A DNA stretch of 64,000 nucleotides from Sediminitomix flava (GCF_003149185.1 NZ_QGDO01000001.1:558001-622000); one strand, 5' to 3'; shown: positions 27,873 through 37,783, numbered from the stretch's first letter. Numbers and translations: made by a program. Notes: generated from the sequence alone by a model not told the origin.

Positions 27873-30086
27873 TTAATCGGTGGTGATTTTCCTCGAGTTC
27901 GACAAGAAATTTTGAGATAATTGAATCAAATACTGAAACTGATTCTCCACTAACATCACATCCGTCAAAAGATATTTTGTCTCTGTTTCTATTTGTCCTT
28001 CCTGAATTTCTTCAATTCGTTTATTAATCAACTCAGAATTTCTAGTAGATAATTTCTCAAGTTCTTCTATTTGAAAAGAGGTTTCATTTTCTCTAGAATG
28101 TGTTGAAATCAGATTCTTTTCTGCTTGGGTTAGAATTTTACTAATCTCTTTTCTCAAGTCTTTAAATTCTGGAAAAAGAAACTGTTGAGGTATCGTTTTA
28201 CGATAGACAGCCAAAGTAGCTGTGTGTGCTGCAAATTCTTGACTGTAAATCACGAAGGAGTGAATATGTGTTTTATCTTTCTGATATCTTTTAGGCTCTG
28301 CCAACATACTTTGAAAAGAATCTACAAGGTTTGCATTTTCTATATATGCTTGCTTTCTCGCTAACTTAAAGTTGTTCTCATTATAGTCTTCACCCGTATA
28401 AATCTTCATCACCTCCATCAAATAGCTATGATTGGCTTTCAGAACGGCTTGAAGTTTCGTTTTAGAATTTTTGTATTCCCAATTTGGGAAAATCAAATAA
28501 TTCGCGATCCATGCTAAAGAAGCCCCAACAAGGTTATCTACAATCCTAATCCATGCAATATCCATATCTCCTCCTTTCGAAAAAGAAAATAGAAGAATGG
28601 CATAAGGCGTAATAAACAGCACTCCAAGTCCATAATTAAAACTCAGAAGAGAAAACGTAGCTAGCGTGAAAGCAAACAGTAGTGTAAATGAAATAAATGA
28701 ATTCGAGATAAATGGAAAAATCAGAAAACTGATTCCACCTCCAAAAATCGTCCCTAATGCTCTTTCAAAAACTCGTTGTTTGGTTGCGCTAAAACTTGGC
28801 TTTAGAATTACGACAATAGCCAATAAAGCCCAATACCCTTCTTGAACTCCTAAAAATCGGACAACAACAAAAGCCAAACTCACTGTTGCAGACATTCTGA
28901 TTGCATGCCTGAAGTATGCAGATTCTAAACTAAGGTTATTCAGTAGTTTCTGTATAGAATAACTTGTAGGTGCGGTAAATGCTGAAAGCGTTAACTCTTT
29001 TGGCTGATCAATCTTCAGATCAACTGAAGGGTTACTGTATTTCCCTGTTCTTAGTAGTTTTCGATTAAGCCTAGAGAAGTTTCTAAGAATATTCTTAAGT
29101 GCCACTAAATGTCTGAATGGGTAATCTTCTACATGTAACTTAATGAGTTCATCTACTTCAGCTACCAATTCTTGTATTACTTCCTCCTGATCATTCGTAC
29201 TTTTCCAACGCTCTCCTCTCTGAATATGATAGCCCATTTCTATCATTTGTTCTCCAATGGCATTGAAAACACCTCCAACTTTGCTCATCAAGCTTGAGGG
29301 CATTGAGTTATTCAATTCTTCATAGTCATAATGAATCACATTAGCCATCTCATACAGATCGACCACTCGCTTGAGTAGAATGACCATTGATCGACCTAAA
29401 CGAGTTGTCCCCTGTAAAGCTGACCTTCTATTTAATAATAACTCTCTGACTTTATTCTGTTGCACCGAGACATTTAACTGCTGCTTAATCAGACTATCGG
29501 ATAAAGAATCCGTAGCACCTACATGCCCGTAAAGTTTTGATTTCAGTTGAATATACTTTCCTGTTTCAAGATATGTAGCAGACAATTCGTTTTGAATCAT
29601 CTGATAAGGTTTTACGCCCCAAAAAAGTAACGAAATAAAAGAATATCCTATTCCTCCTGCAAGTGTCCAAGAAGCAAAAAGAAAAGCCTCTAATGGTGTC
29701 CTTTCTACAGAAAATGAAAATGTAAGTGCAATCATAGTTGCTGTTCCTATCATTGCAGCTCTATTTCCATAGACTGAAATAATAGATAAGAAAAAGCATG
29801 CACAGACAATAAACAATAAAAGGGATATAAAATAGGGAGCTAAAAAGCTTCCAATGAAGGTTATCGCAAATACAAAAATATTCGCTACTAGAAGACCATT
29901 AAACTTTTCCTTGAAAGTTCCTGGAGAATCGGAAAGACCAAGACACATCGCTCCAACACCTGCTATCACCCCCGTACTGATATCTCCCAAAATAGCACCC
30001 AATATGATAGGTACAACTATCGCTATTGTCATTCTTAAACCCGACAATAGATAAGTCTTTCTCAAATATGATTTTAGATTTTTCAC
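27873..30086 (-). CDS. FUSC-family (YccS/YhfK-like) inner membrane protein
   Basis: 737 aa with the YccS/YhfK layout: a first block of membrane helices at about 15-160, a soluble middle of about 230 residues, and a second block at about 385-530 ('GYWALLAIVVILKPSFSATKQRVFERALGTIFGG' region is the FUSC hallmark), then a cytoplasmic helical tail. Related proteins are putative aromatic-acid exporters; substrate unknown. It is upstream of ravA, with a 202-base gap, so a shared transcript is uncertain. Confidence 0.85.
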   Translation of the reverse strand: MKNLKSYLRKTYLLSGLRMTIAIVVPIILGAILGDISTGVIAGVGAMCLGLSDSPGTFKEKFNGLLVANIFVFAITFIGSFLAPYFISLLLFIVCACFFLSIISVYGNRAAMIGTATMIALTFSFSVERTPLEAFLFASWTLAGGIGYSFISLLFWGVKPYQMIQNELSATYLETGKYIQLKSKLYGHVGATDSLSDSLIKQQLNVSVQQNKVRELLLNRRSALQGTTRLGRSMVILLKRVVDLYEMANVIHYDYEELNNSMPSSLMSKVGGVFNAIGEQMIEMGYHIQRGERWKSTNDQEEVIQELVAEVDELIKLHVEDYPFRHLVALKNILRNFSRLNRKLLRTGKYSNPSVDLKIDQPKELTLSAFTAPTSYSIQKLLNNLSLESAYFRHAIRMSATVSLAFVVVRFLGVQEGYWALLAIVVILKPSFSATKQRVFERALGTIFGGGISFLIFPFISNSFISFTLLFAFTLATFSLLSFNYGLGVLFITPYAILLFSFSKGGDMDIAWIRIVDNLVGASLAWIANYLIFPNWEYKNSKTKLQAVLKANHSYLMEVMKIYTGEDYNENNFKLARKQAYIENANLVDSFQSMLAEPKRYQKDKTHIHSFVIYSQEFAAHTATLAVYRKTIPQQFLFPEFKDLRKEISKILTQAEKNLISTHSRENETSFQIEELEKLSTRNSELINKRIEEIQEGQIETETKYLLTDVMLVENQFQYLIQLSQNFLSNSRKITTD

Positions 30087-30186
30087 TTTCTCCTAATTCC
30101 TCTAGGTTATTTATGCTGTAAAACTAGTATATAAACAGTTATTATGGGAAAAATTAAAACAACAGTTCCTTATAATAAATAGAAAT

Positions 30187-30218
30187 AAAAAAGGAAGGTT
30201 TTAAAATAACCTTCCTTT
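30187..30218 (-). terminator. terminator of the beta-barrel gene
   Basis: Perfect 11-base arms (30190-30200 and 30208-30218), 7-base loop, T-rich tail on the minus strand. Confidence 0.85.
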
Positions 30219-30247
30219 CTTTAAAAATAAAGTATGTTTTCTAAACT

Positions 30248-31384
30248 CTAGAATACTTCTCCAAAGTCAGCATATAAATTTCCTCCATTAGGTCCAAATC
30301 CATAATCAACACGAATGTTGGCAGGATCTTTCTTATTGATATTAAAACGAAGTCCTACACCAAAACTTGTTTCAAATCTTGAAGCAGAAATATCACCTAG
30401 TGTTTCAGCTACTTGCCCAACTCCAGCAAAAGCTACAGCACCCCATCTACCATAGATGTGTTGTCTCCACTCTGTTTGGAAAGCGATCATGTGATTATCT
30501 CTGAACTGACCGTAGTATGTTCCTCTCATCATTAGCTTTCCTCCCATCATCCCTACTTCTCTGAAAGGAGCATCTCCTGTCGTAAACTGCATAAGCGTAT
30601 GCAATCCTAATACACTTTCACCATTAAAGAATGAGAAATACTTACGTCCATCAATTTTATACTGTCCATAAGTTTGAGTACTTCCGAAGTTTTCACTGTG
30701 CCAGTAAGATGATAATTCCAGATAAAAACCTTTAGATGGAGCTAAAACACTATTTCTAGTATCCCAAACCATGACTAAACCTAGACCTAAAGATGCGTTC
30801 TTTCCACTCGTATTTTCATCACCCATTCCTAGAATTCTATCGTAGTCTTCAAGAGCTTTAATCTCACTCCATACTTCTGGATCATCAAACCCGACATCCC
30901 ACATGTTAAAGTATCTAGCTTGTGCACCTACAAAAAGTCCATTACCTAGACCTCTCATAAACGCTTGCTCTACATAAAACATTTTCCATTCCATTAATGC
31001 TGCAGAGTCTAATTGCGACTCTCCAAACCCATAAAACTTCTCAGGGAAATCTTTATATGAAATAAAGCCATTAAACATCCACTCTTCTCCAGGAAGAATA
31101 AAGTTGTTTTCAGCTCCAATATTCATTTGATTATTGAGCGTATAATTCCCCCACGCTCTATAAAATGATGGTCTTGTCTCTTCTCCTGCATTTGCAAACT
31201 TAAACTGTCTCAAAAACAAAGCACCAAATTCTACACTCGTTTCAGGAGTGTATGATGCATAAGGAAAAAAAGTACTTTTTGGCTCATACCCCGTTGTGTC
31301 TGTCAAAACTGTATCTGCCTCTTGAGCAAATAAGAATGATAGCGGAAGTAGAAGTAAAAAAAATAAATTAACTAGTCTTTTCAT
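30248..31384 (-). CDS. BamA/TamA-family (D15-like) outer membrane beta-barrel protein
   Basis: 378 aa. Signal peptide at 1-20 ('FFLLLLPLSFLFA'), then a beta-barrel with alternating aromatic/hydrophobic strands and a C-terminal strand ending in an aromatic-hydrophobic pair ('YADFGEVF'). 'WDTRNSVLAPSKGFYLELSS' and 'GLRFNINKKDPANIRVDYGFG' match the surface-antigen D15 domain. There is no POTRA domain, so it is unlikely to be the essential BamA; probably a secretion or surface-lipid accessory barrel. Single-gene unit. Confidence 0.8.
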   Translation of the reverse strand: MKRLVNLFFLLLLPLSFLFAQEADTVLTDTTGYEPKSTFFPYASYTPETSVEFGALFLRQFKFANAGEETRPSFYRAWGNYTLNNQMNIGAENNFILPGEEWMFNGFISYKDFPEKFYGFGESQLDSAALMEWKMFYVEQAFMRGLGNGLFVGAQARYFNMWDVGFDDPEVWSEIKALEDYDRILGMGDENTSGKNASLGLGLVMVWDTRNSVLAPSKGFYLELSSYWHSENFGSTQTYGQYKIDGRKYFSFFNGESVLGLHTLMQFTTGDAPFREVGMMGGKLMMRGTYYGQFRDNHMIAFQTEWRQHIYGRWGAVAFAGVGQVAETLGDISASRFETSFGVGLRFNINKKDPANIRVDYGFGPNGGNLYADFGEVF

Positions 31385-31505
31385 GGTCGTTTCTACATTT
31401 GTTCACCTCTTGTATCAAAGCAGTTTGTTTAAAGTCAACTCCTTTCATACGCATACATTTGACAAAAATATTAAACAAATTATAAAAAAAGTTATATTTC
31501 TGCAT

Positions 31506-31544
31506 AAAAAAACTCCTAGAAAATCATATTCTAGGAGTTTTTTT
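31506..31544. terminator. bidirectional terminator
   Basis: Perfect 15-base arms (31506-31520 and 31530-31544), 9-base loop, with A7/T7 tracts. On the minus strand it closes the small lipoprotein gene. Confidence 0.9.
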
Positions 31545-31570
31545 CGAAGTTTAAATAAACTTTAAGAGAA

Positions 31571-31822
31571 CTACTCTGCAGATGCTTCAGCAGTTTCTTC
31601 AACTTTCACTTCTTCTACGACAGTAGAATCTGCTACTGTAGAGTCAGCCACTGCGACAGCGGTAGAATCAACTACTGCAGAATCAACTGCTGCTACTTCA
31701 GCAACAGCTACTTCTTCTGTTGCCTCAGTTGTTGTTTCTTCTTTCTGTGTTTGAGCACACTGATAAAGACTTACTGTCATAAAAAATAAACACGCAATCG
31801 GGAAAAGTTGCTTTGTTCTCAT
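31571..31822 (-). CDS. small low-complexity putative lipoprotein
   Basis: 83 aa. N-terminal 'KQLFPIACLFFMTVSLYQC' is a signal peptide ending in a Cys at about residue 22, but the -1 residue is Gln rather than Gly/Ala/Ser, so the lipobox is imperfect. The mature part is almost only Ala, Val, Thr, Glu, Asp and Ser, with repeats of 'VDSTAVA' and 'ADSTV' type. Such acidic, disordered tails occur in many Bacteroidota small lipoproteins; the function is unknown. Closed by the terminator at 31506-31544. Confidence 0.6.
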   Translation of the reverse strand: MRTKQLFPIACLFFMTVSLYQCAQTQKEETTTEATEEVAVAEVAAVDSAVVDSTAVAVADSTVADSTVVEEVKVEETAEASAE

Positions 31823-32015
31823 GATACCTACTGAAAAAGTTAAAAGTTTGAGGGAAATTGTAATTATTCGTACTGAATTTAACTAGAATAGGACAAAAAT
31901 CATAACGTTTTGTAATTTTTCTTAATTAAAATTCAATAATTCATCATTTTTTCACCTCATTTAAATCTTATAGAAATAAAAAATGGAAAATCAGGCTAAA
32001 AATTTAACCTAGATT

Positions 32016-32543
32016 TCAAATATCACGATTTAACCACTGATGTACCTCCTCGGCTAACTTTTCAACAGATTTATCTTTTACGAATAAACGGAAGTCTGAT
32101 TTTGTATAAAAAGGCAGTCTTGCATTGTATTTTTCTTCTAAGGATTTTGAGACTGTCAAAAGGTCTTCTGCGTGACTTAACAATGGACGGGTACCTTTTT
32201 GGGATAATACTCTTTCCGCCAACTGCTCAATATCTGCATCAATAAATATTGAAATACCATTATTTTTGATAAAATCCATATTATCAAAAAAACATGGAGC
32301 TCCTCCTCCTGTTGCTATGACAGCATTGTCTACAAGATTGTCATGAAGGACTTTCTGTTCTACTTTTCTAAAATAGTCTTCACCTTCGGTCTCAAAAATC
32401 TGAGGAATTGTTCTATTTTCTACATTTTCAATCTCTGTATCTAGATCGACAAATGTGTAATTCAATTTTTCTGCTAATGCTTTACCCAAAGTAGATTTCC
32501 CACATCCTGGCATTCCTACCAAATATATCCTACGCTTACTCAT
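32016..32543 (-). CDS. aroK: shikimate kinase
   Basis: 175 aa. Phosphorylates shikimate in aromatic amino acid synthesis. P-loop G10-M-P-G-C-G-K-S17, shikimate-binding 'VDLDTEIE', and 'ATGGGAP' are all present, along with 'FRKVEQKVL'. Length fits the family (170-175). Its start overlaps the end of the upstream permease gene by 8 bases, so the two are translationally linked, even though their functions appear unrelated. Confidence 0.96.
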   Translation of the reverse strand: MSKRRIYLVGMPGCGKSTLGKALAEKLNYTFVDLDTEIENVENRTIPQIFETEGEDYFRKVEQKVLHDNLVDNAVIATGGGAPCFFDNMDFIKNNGISIFIDADIEQLAERVLSQKGTRPLLSHAEDLLTVSKSLEEKYNARLPFYTKSDFRLFVKDKSVEKLAEEVHQWLNRDI

Positions 32544-33594
32544 CTATTCTTACTCTTGGATCTAAAAATGCATATAAAATATCTACGAATATATTTACCA
32601 ATATAAATATTGTTCCAACCATAATCGTCGCCCCCATCACGATTGGTAAATCCATATTCTCAACAGCTTGAATGGTTTTATAACCGATCCCTTTCCATTT
32701 AAAAATGTACTCGATAAAAAATGCTCCTGCCATTAGAGAAGCTAACCAGCCTGTTACTGTAGTCAGTACTGGATTCAAAGCATTTCTTAAAGCATGTACA
32801 AATACGACTTTAATAAAACCAAGGCCTTTTGCTCTTGCCGTTCTTATATAATCCTGATTTAAAACTTCAAGTAAAGAGCTTCTTGTCATCTGTGTGATGA
32901 TTGAAAGCGGTCTTATTCCTAAAGTAATCGCAGGTAAAATAATATTTTGAAGTTTCATCACTTTCTTTCCACTCGGAAGTGTTTCATACAATGAACCTGT
33001 CATTGACAAACCTGTAAAATCACCAAAGTAATAGCCGAAAGTAATCGAAATAATAATTGCAGAAACAAAGGTTGGAATTGAAATACCAAAGGTAGATAGA
33101 GCCACAAAGAAGTGATCCCAAAAAGAATCTTTATTGAGCGCTGATAAAACGCCGAAGATTACACCCAAAAAAGTAGAGATCAGCATGGCGGCTAGAGATA
33201 ACAGAATTGTACCTGGAAGATATTCCAACAATACATCTATTACTCGTTTATTGGTTTGAAAAGACTTACCGAGATAAGGTTTTTTCAATACGACCTGTGA
33301 ATCATTTACCGAGAATAACTTTTGATAGTCATACTTGTATTCATTTTGAGGCGTGTCTTCATAGACACTAATGAAAGATAAATCATTCAAGTAATTTACA
33401 AGCTGAACTGAAACAGGTTTGTCTAAGCCTAACTCTTTTCTCATCTCTTCACGCTCAGACATTGTAGTACTGTAACCTGCCATCATAGAAACAGGATCAC
33501 CTGGGAGCAATTGAAAAAGTGAAAAAACGACTAGAACTATACCTATTAAGACAAAAAAGCTATGTACAAATCTTTTCGCAAGAAATCTAATCAT
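32536..33594 (-). CDS. ABC transporter permease, OppB/DppB type
   Basis: 352 aa with six membrane helices and the permease motif 'RTARAKGLGFIKVVFVHALRNALNP'. N-terminal 'FVLIGIVLVVFSLFQLLPGDP' is typical of the first helix of peptide/nickel permeases. A soluble insertion at about 70-120 lies between helices 1 and 2. No partner permease (OppC), ATPase or binding protein is adjacent, so it must join components encoded elsewhere. Overlaps aroK by 8 bases; probable promoter at 33645-33676. Confidence 0.85.
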   Translation of the reverse strand: MIRFLAKRFVHSFFVLIGIVLVVFSLFQLLPGDPVSMMAGYSTTMSEREEMRKELGLDKPVSVQLVNYLNDLSFISVYEDTPQNEYKYDYQKLFSVNDSQVVLKKPYLGKSFQTNKRVIDVLLEYLPGTILLSLAAMLISTFLGVIFGVLSALNKDSFWDHFFVALSTFGISIPTFVSAIIISITFGYYFGDFTGLSMTGSLYETLPSGKKVMKLQNIILPAITLGIRPLSIITQMTRSSLLEVLNQDYIRTARAKGLGFIKVVFVHALRNALNPVLTTVTGWLASLMAGAFFIEYIFKWKGIGYKTIQAVENMDLPIVMGATIMVGTIFILVNIFVDILYAFLDPRVRIDE

Positions 33595-33644
33595 TCTTCT
33601 GACAGTATTTACGCTAAGAAAATTAGCTAATCATGGAATTATAC

Positions 33645-33676
33645 CAAAATTAATTCTTTATACACTGTTTCCTAAA
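33645..33676 (-). promoter_or_regulatory. probable promoter of the permease-aroK unit
   Basis: On the minus strand TAATTTTG (33645-33652) is an exact TAnnTTTG, and TTTA (33673-33676) a near match to the -33 TTTG, with a 20-base spacer. Confidence 0.45.
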
Positions 33677-33707
33677 AAATAACGCTCTTTATTACAAATA
33701 AAATGGA

Positions 33708-33727
33708 AGAGTAGACAATTCTACTCT
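33708..33727 (-). terminator. possible terminator at the end of the SDR gene
   Basis: 8-base perfect arms (33708-33715 and 33720-33727) with a CAAT loop overlap the SDR stop codon. The minus-strand tail is T-rich but interrupted, so it may be weak. Confidence 0.5.
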
Positions 33728-34449
33728 CCCATTTTACGAACATCTACATATTCACCACTATCATATTTGAATAAAGATGAAAAGGCCTTATCAAAAACTT
33801 GAGCAGCTTCAGCAGGTTTTGGCATCGTAGGTGTATTTCTAGCAGCTTTCAGTCTTTTTGCACTAGGAAACTTTTCCTCATCCAATTCATCACCACACAA
33901 ATAATCCTGCATTGCAGTATCTACCAAACCGGGAGCAAAAGAATTGAATTGTACTTCTGGATGTTCGGCAGCATAAAGTTTAATGAGCATATTTAAGCTT
34001 GCTTTCGATAAAGAATAGGCAGACCACCCTCGATTTCCATTTACACTTGCTCCCGATGAAATTGCTACCACTTGCTTCAAAGCCCTTTCGCTATTCAAGA
34101 GTTCATCAAGAATCAATTTATTTGCCCAAACATTCACATCCATCACATTTCGGATTTCAGAAATGGAAGTATCTACCATATCTTTTATTTCTCCGATAAT
34201 CCCTGCATTCAAAACGGCCAAATCAATTTGATTAACGTTTTCTAGCAAAGATTTCAATTGAAGTGAAACACCTTCCAAATCATTCAAGTCGATTGATTTG
34301 AAATGAAAATTTGAGAAAGAAGTAAACTCATCAGGCTGTCTTCTACTCAATGCATAAACTTCAGCACCTTCTTCTAGGTAATGTTTTGTCAAACCATAAC
34401 CAATACCCGAACTACAACCTGTGATAAATACAACTCTTTTATTACTCAT
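33721..34449 (-). CDS. short-chain dehydrogenase/reductase (SDR)
   Basis: 242 aa NAD(P)-dependent oxidoreductase. The nucleotide-binding 'TGCSSGIGYGL' is at residues about 10-20, 'LNAGIIG' in the core, catalytic Ser in 'AISSGAS' and Tyr-x3-Lys in 'WSAYSLSKASL'. The substrate is unknown; it resembles the sepiapterin reductase-like group of classical SDRs. It begins 13 bases after ftsK on the same strand, implying cotranscription. Confidence 0.85.
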   Translation of the reverse strand: MSNKRVVFITGCSSGIGYGLTKHYLEEGAEVYALSRRQPDEFTSFSNFHFKSIDLNDLEGVSLQLKSLLENVNQIDLAVLNAGIIGEIKDMVDTSISEIRNVMDVNVWANKLILDELLNSERALKQVVAISSGASVNGNRGWSAYSLSKASLNMLIKLYAAEHPEVQFNSFAPGLVDTAMQDYLCGDELDEEKFPSAKRLKAARNTPTMPKPAEAAQVFDKAFSSLFKYDSGEYVDVRKMGE

Positions 34450-34462
34450 TCTATTTTTGAAA

Positions 34463-37400
34463 TTATAAATCTTCTAATAATTGATTGAAAGTAAATTCAT
34501 CTGGAATCAGGACTTGTCTTGCTTTACTTCCTTCGTTTGGTCCCACAATACCTGCAGCTTCCAACTGATCCATGATTCGACCGGCACGGTTATACCCCAG
34601 ACTCAGTTTACGTTGAATCAAAGATGTACTTCCTTGTTGAGTTAGAATAATCAATCGAGCGGCATCTTCAAAAAGAGCATCTCGTTCTCTCATATCAAGA
34701 CCTGCTACTCCTCCAGAACTTTTTTGTTCTTCCTCAAACTCTGGGAGTAAATAAGCGGTATCGTATCCTTTCTGCTCGCCAATAAAATCGCATAACCCTT
34801 CTACTTCTTCCGTATCAATGAAAGCACATTGCAATCTGGTCATTTCATTTCCAGAATAATAAAGCATATCTCCCATTCCCACTAGTTGCTCTGCTCCTGG
34901 ATTATCCAAGATTGTTCTCGAGTCAATTTTAGAACTTACTCTAAATGATAAACGAGCAGGGAAATTCGCTTTAATTTTACCTGTAATAACATCCACAGAA
35001 GGTCTTTGCGTGGCTACAACCAAATGAATTCCGATAGCTCGAGCTAATTGTGCTAAACGTGCAATTGGTAATTCAATGTCTTTGTCTGCCGTCATCATTA
35101 AATCTGCCAACTCATCGATGAATAGAACTATAAACGGTAAATATCTATGCCCTTTATTCGGATTCAGTCTTCTATCTTGGAATTTCTTATTGTATTCCTT
35201 AAGGTTTCTACACTTGGCATTTTTTAGTAAGTCATACCTCGAATCCATTTCACGACAAAGTGAATTCAAAACATGAATGGCTTGAGAAGTATCTGTAATA
35301 ATCGCCTCTTCTGCATCAGGTAAACTCGCCAAGAACTGCTTCTCGATCTTATTAAAAATAGATAGTTCTACTTTTTTAGGATCGATCATCACAAACTTCA
35401 ATTCAGAAGGATGCTTTTTATAAAGCAGCGATGCCAACAGCACATTTATACCCACAGATTTACCTTGACCTGTCGCCCCTGCCATTAAGAGGTGAGGCAT
35501 TTTAGCCAAATCTGCAATATAAACTTCATTTGAAATGGTACGTCCTAGGGCTACTGGAAGACTCATATCGTTCTCCATAAACTTTGAAGTAGCCAATACC
35601 GAACGAATAGAAACCATTTTTCTATTTTTATTAGGAACTTCAATTCCAATCGTTCCTTTTCCTGGGATTGGTGCAATAATTCTAATCCCAATTGCAGCCA
35701 AACTCAAGGCGATATCATCTTCTAGGCTCTTAATCTTAGATACTTTAACTCCTCGCTCGGGAACAATTTCATACAAGGTCACTGTAGGGCCAATAACTGC
35801 AGAAATCGTATCTACCTCTATTTTGAAGTGGTGCAAAGTCTGCATGATTCGCATCTTGTTTTCCTCTAGCTCATCTTCAGATACATCAATATCTTCAATA
35901 GCAGTATCATGCAATAAATCAATATCTGGATATTTATAATGAGGTAAGTCTAAATGAGGATCGTAGTAACTTGAATCTTCAATAATCAACTGCTCGCCTT
36001 GATGTAACGAACTCACATCAGCTCGATCAACATCATCTGTATGCTGTACTGACATGGTAGATTTAGACACTACTTTTTCTTCAACCTCTTCATATTCGAC
36101 CTCAAGTTCTGCGGGTTCTTCCTCTTCAACCTGTTGCTGTGGTTGAGGTATTTGAGGAACTTGAGAAGGAACCACAGCTGTAGTTTTCACTACTTCTTGC
36201 ACAGGCTTCGGCTCTTCGGCCAATGGCTTAGGCTCCTCTTTTTGAAATTCAGGTTCTTCTGAAACAGGCATCAATCCATGACTCTGTATTTCTACCTTTT
36301 CAGCTTTTCGTTCAATTGTATCTGTTTTTTCTTCTTGAACTTTCGGGGTAGTTACAACTTTTTCTTCCTCAGCTTCAGGATACGGCAGTTGTTCTTTAGA
36401 AATCAAAACTTCAGGCTCTGGCAATGCCACCACTTCTGGTACAAAATCCGAAGCTTTTTCATCTTTCTCAGCAACTGTATTCTTTTCCTCAGTTGTATCT
36501 TTTCTATAATCTAATGGCTCATCTGGAACATTTGTTCGTAAAGCTTGATGATACAATGACTTCTGAGGTTCTGCCTTTTTCTCTTCTTTCTTTACAACTT
36601 CTAATTTAGGCTTGAATGGAATTACCTTTGGTTCTGGTAAAACTTCTTTCTTTTCCGTTTTTATAGGCTTTGGTTCCTCTTTTTGAACAGGCTCTTGATA
36701 TGTAGTTTTTGGCTCTATTACCTCTTTTCTTACTTCTGTAGGTTTTGATTCAATTATAGGTTCTTCCTCAATCGATGTTGATACTACTTGTTGAGCAATT
36801 GTATCTTTTGGTTCATCCTCAACTATCTGTTCCTCTTCTTTTATTACTGTCTCCCAATTGTCTTCATCATCGAAAGCAGCTACAGATTCAGAATAATCAT
36901 CCTCAACAAAATCGTTTTGAGGCTCAGAAAATTGATTCCCAAAATCATTCTGTTGTTCTTGAATTCCTTGATTATGAAATTGAGTATTATTATAGGTTTC
37001 TTCTTCAAACTCTTCAGAATATTCTTCGTTTGAAATTTCTTCTTTCTTTTGAAAACGCGCTAAATAAGGCTCAATCTGCTCACGTAGTTGATCCACCCAC
37101 TGAAAAAGTGTTTCTAGACTTACAATATTCACGACAAAAATACAGAGCGAGACAATCAGTACGATAATCGTACCTCCTCCGAATGCATTATTTAGAGCTT
37201 CGGCACAAGCTAGACCAACTCCACCACACATAAATGCAAGTGTTGAAGGCTCATCACTACCCGCCACAATGTACCCTAGCAGAAGACTAATCCATGCCGT
37301 AAAGAAAAAAGTATAGACAAATATAGTATTGAAATCTACTAATCGTTTTTTAGAAATTAACTCGTAGCCTGTGGTAAAGAAAATAGGAACGATTAACAAT

Positions 37401-37783
37401 GATGGTACTCCAATCAAATGATAAATAAAGAAATGGGCAATCCCTGCCCCTGCTATACCCAACCAGTTTTCTACTTTCTCTGTAGGAGAAAATATATCTT
37501 TAAACTGCATTGCTTCTACCACGCTCTGATCTGCCATTCCCGAGAAAAGATAGGAGATCAAAGACAAAAACATGAACAGTGATATTCCGATTAAGAATAT
37601 CCCCAAACTCATTTGTAGTTTATAGCTCTGTAAAAAAGATTCAAACTTGAAGTCACTCTTCTTATCTTCCAATACTTCTTGTTCTTCTTCACGCGCTTCA
37701 AGTGGAGCGTTTCCTACATTCCTTGGTTGATTTTTAGCTGCTGCCCTATATGTATTCCTTCTGTAATTTGAGCCCTTTTCCAT
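34463..37783 (-). CDS. ftsK: DNA translocase FtsK
   Basis: 1106 aa. Four membrane helices in the first 230 residues anchor it at the septum. A low-complexity Glu/Pro/Lys/Gln/Val linker follows from about 240 to 640. The motor has Walker A G769-A-T-G-Q-G-K-S776, Walker B 'FIVLFIDELADLMM' and 'ATQRPSVDVITGKIKANFPAR'. The C-terminal gamma domain ('SLIQRKLSLGYNRAGRIMDQLEAAGIVG') recognises chromosome-orienting sequences. It pumps DNA to the terminus during division. The linker makes it longer than many relatives. Start ATG at 37783. Confidence 0.96.
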   Translation of the reverse strand: MEKGSNYRRNTYRAAAKNQPRNVGNAPLEAREEEQEVLEDKKSDFKFESFLQSYKLQMSLGIFLIGISLFMFLSLISYLFSGMADQSVVEAMQFKDIFSPTEKVENWLGIAGAGIAHFFIYHLIGVPSLLIVPIFFTTGYELISKKRLVDFNTIFVYTFFFTAWISLLLGYIVAGSDEPSTLAFMCGGVGLACAEALNNAFGGGTIIVLIVSLCIFVVNIVSLETLFQWVDQLREQIEPYLARFQKKEEISNEEYSEEFEEETYNNTQFHNQGIQEQQNDFGNQFSEPQNDFVEDDYSESVAAFDDEDNWETVIKEEEQIVEDEPKDTIAQQVVSTSIEEEPIIESKPTEVRKEVIEPKTTYQEPVQKEEPKPIKTEKKEVLPEPKVIPFKPKLEVVKKEEKKAEPQKSLYHQALRTNVPDEPLDYRKDTTEEKNTVAEKDEKASDFVPEVVALPEPEVLISKEQLPYPEAEEEKVVTTPKVQEEKTDTIERKAEKVEIQSHGLMPVSEEPEFQKEEPKPLAEEPKPVQEVVKTTAVVPSQVPQIPQPQQQVEEEEPAELEVEYEEVEEKVVSKSTMSVQHTDDVDRADVSSLHQGEQLIIEDSSYYDPHLDLPHYKYPDIDLLHDTAIEDIDVSEDELEENKMRIMQTLHHFKIEVDTISAVIGPTVTLYEIVPERGVKVSKIKSLEDDIALSLAAIGIRIIAPIPGKGTIGIEVPNKNRKMVSIRSVLATSKFMENDMSLPVALGRTISNEVYIADLAKMPHLLMAGATGQGKSVGINVLLASLLYKKHPSELKFVMIDPKKVELSIFNKIEKQFLASLPDAEEAIITDTSQAIHVLNSLCREMDSRYDLLKNAKCRNLKEYNKKFQDRRLNPNKGHRYLPFIVLFIDELADLMMTADKDIELPIARLAQLARAIGIHLVVATQRPSVDVITGKIKANFPARLSFRVSSKIDSRTILDNPGAEQLVGMGDMLYYSGNEMTRLQCAFIDTEEVEGLCDFIGEQKGYDTAYLLPEFEEEQKSSGGVAGLDMRERDALFEDAARLIILTQQGSTSLIQRKLSLGYNRAGRIMDQLEAAGIVGPNEGSKARQVLIPDEFTFNQLLEDL

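Noticed and set aside
27678-27920. 80-residue plus-strand frame
   Set aside because: It overlaps the 3' end of the FUSC gene and the promoter area of the RavA-like gene, and has no recognisable pattern.
35535-35939. 134-residue plus-strand frame
   Set aside because: Antisense to the FtsK motor region, no independent features.
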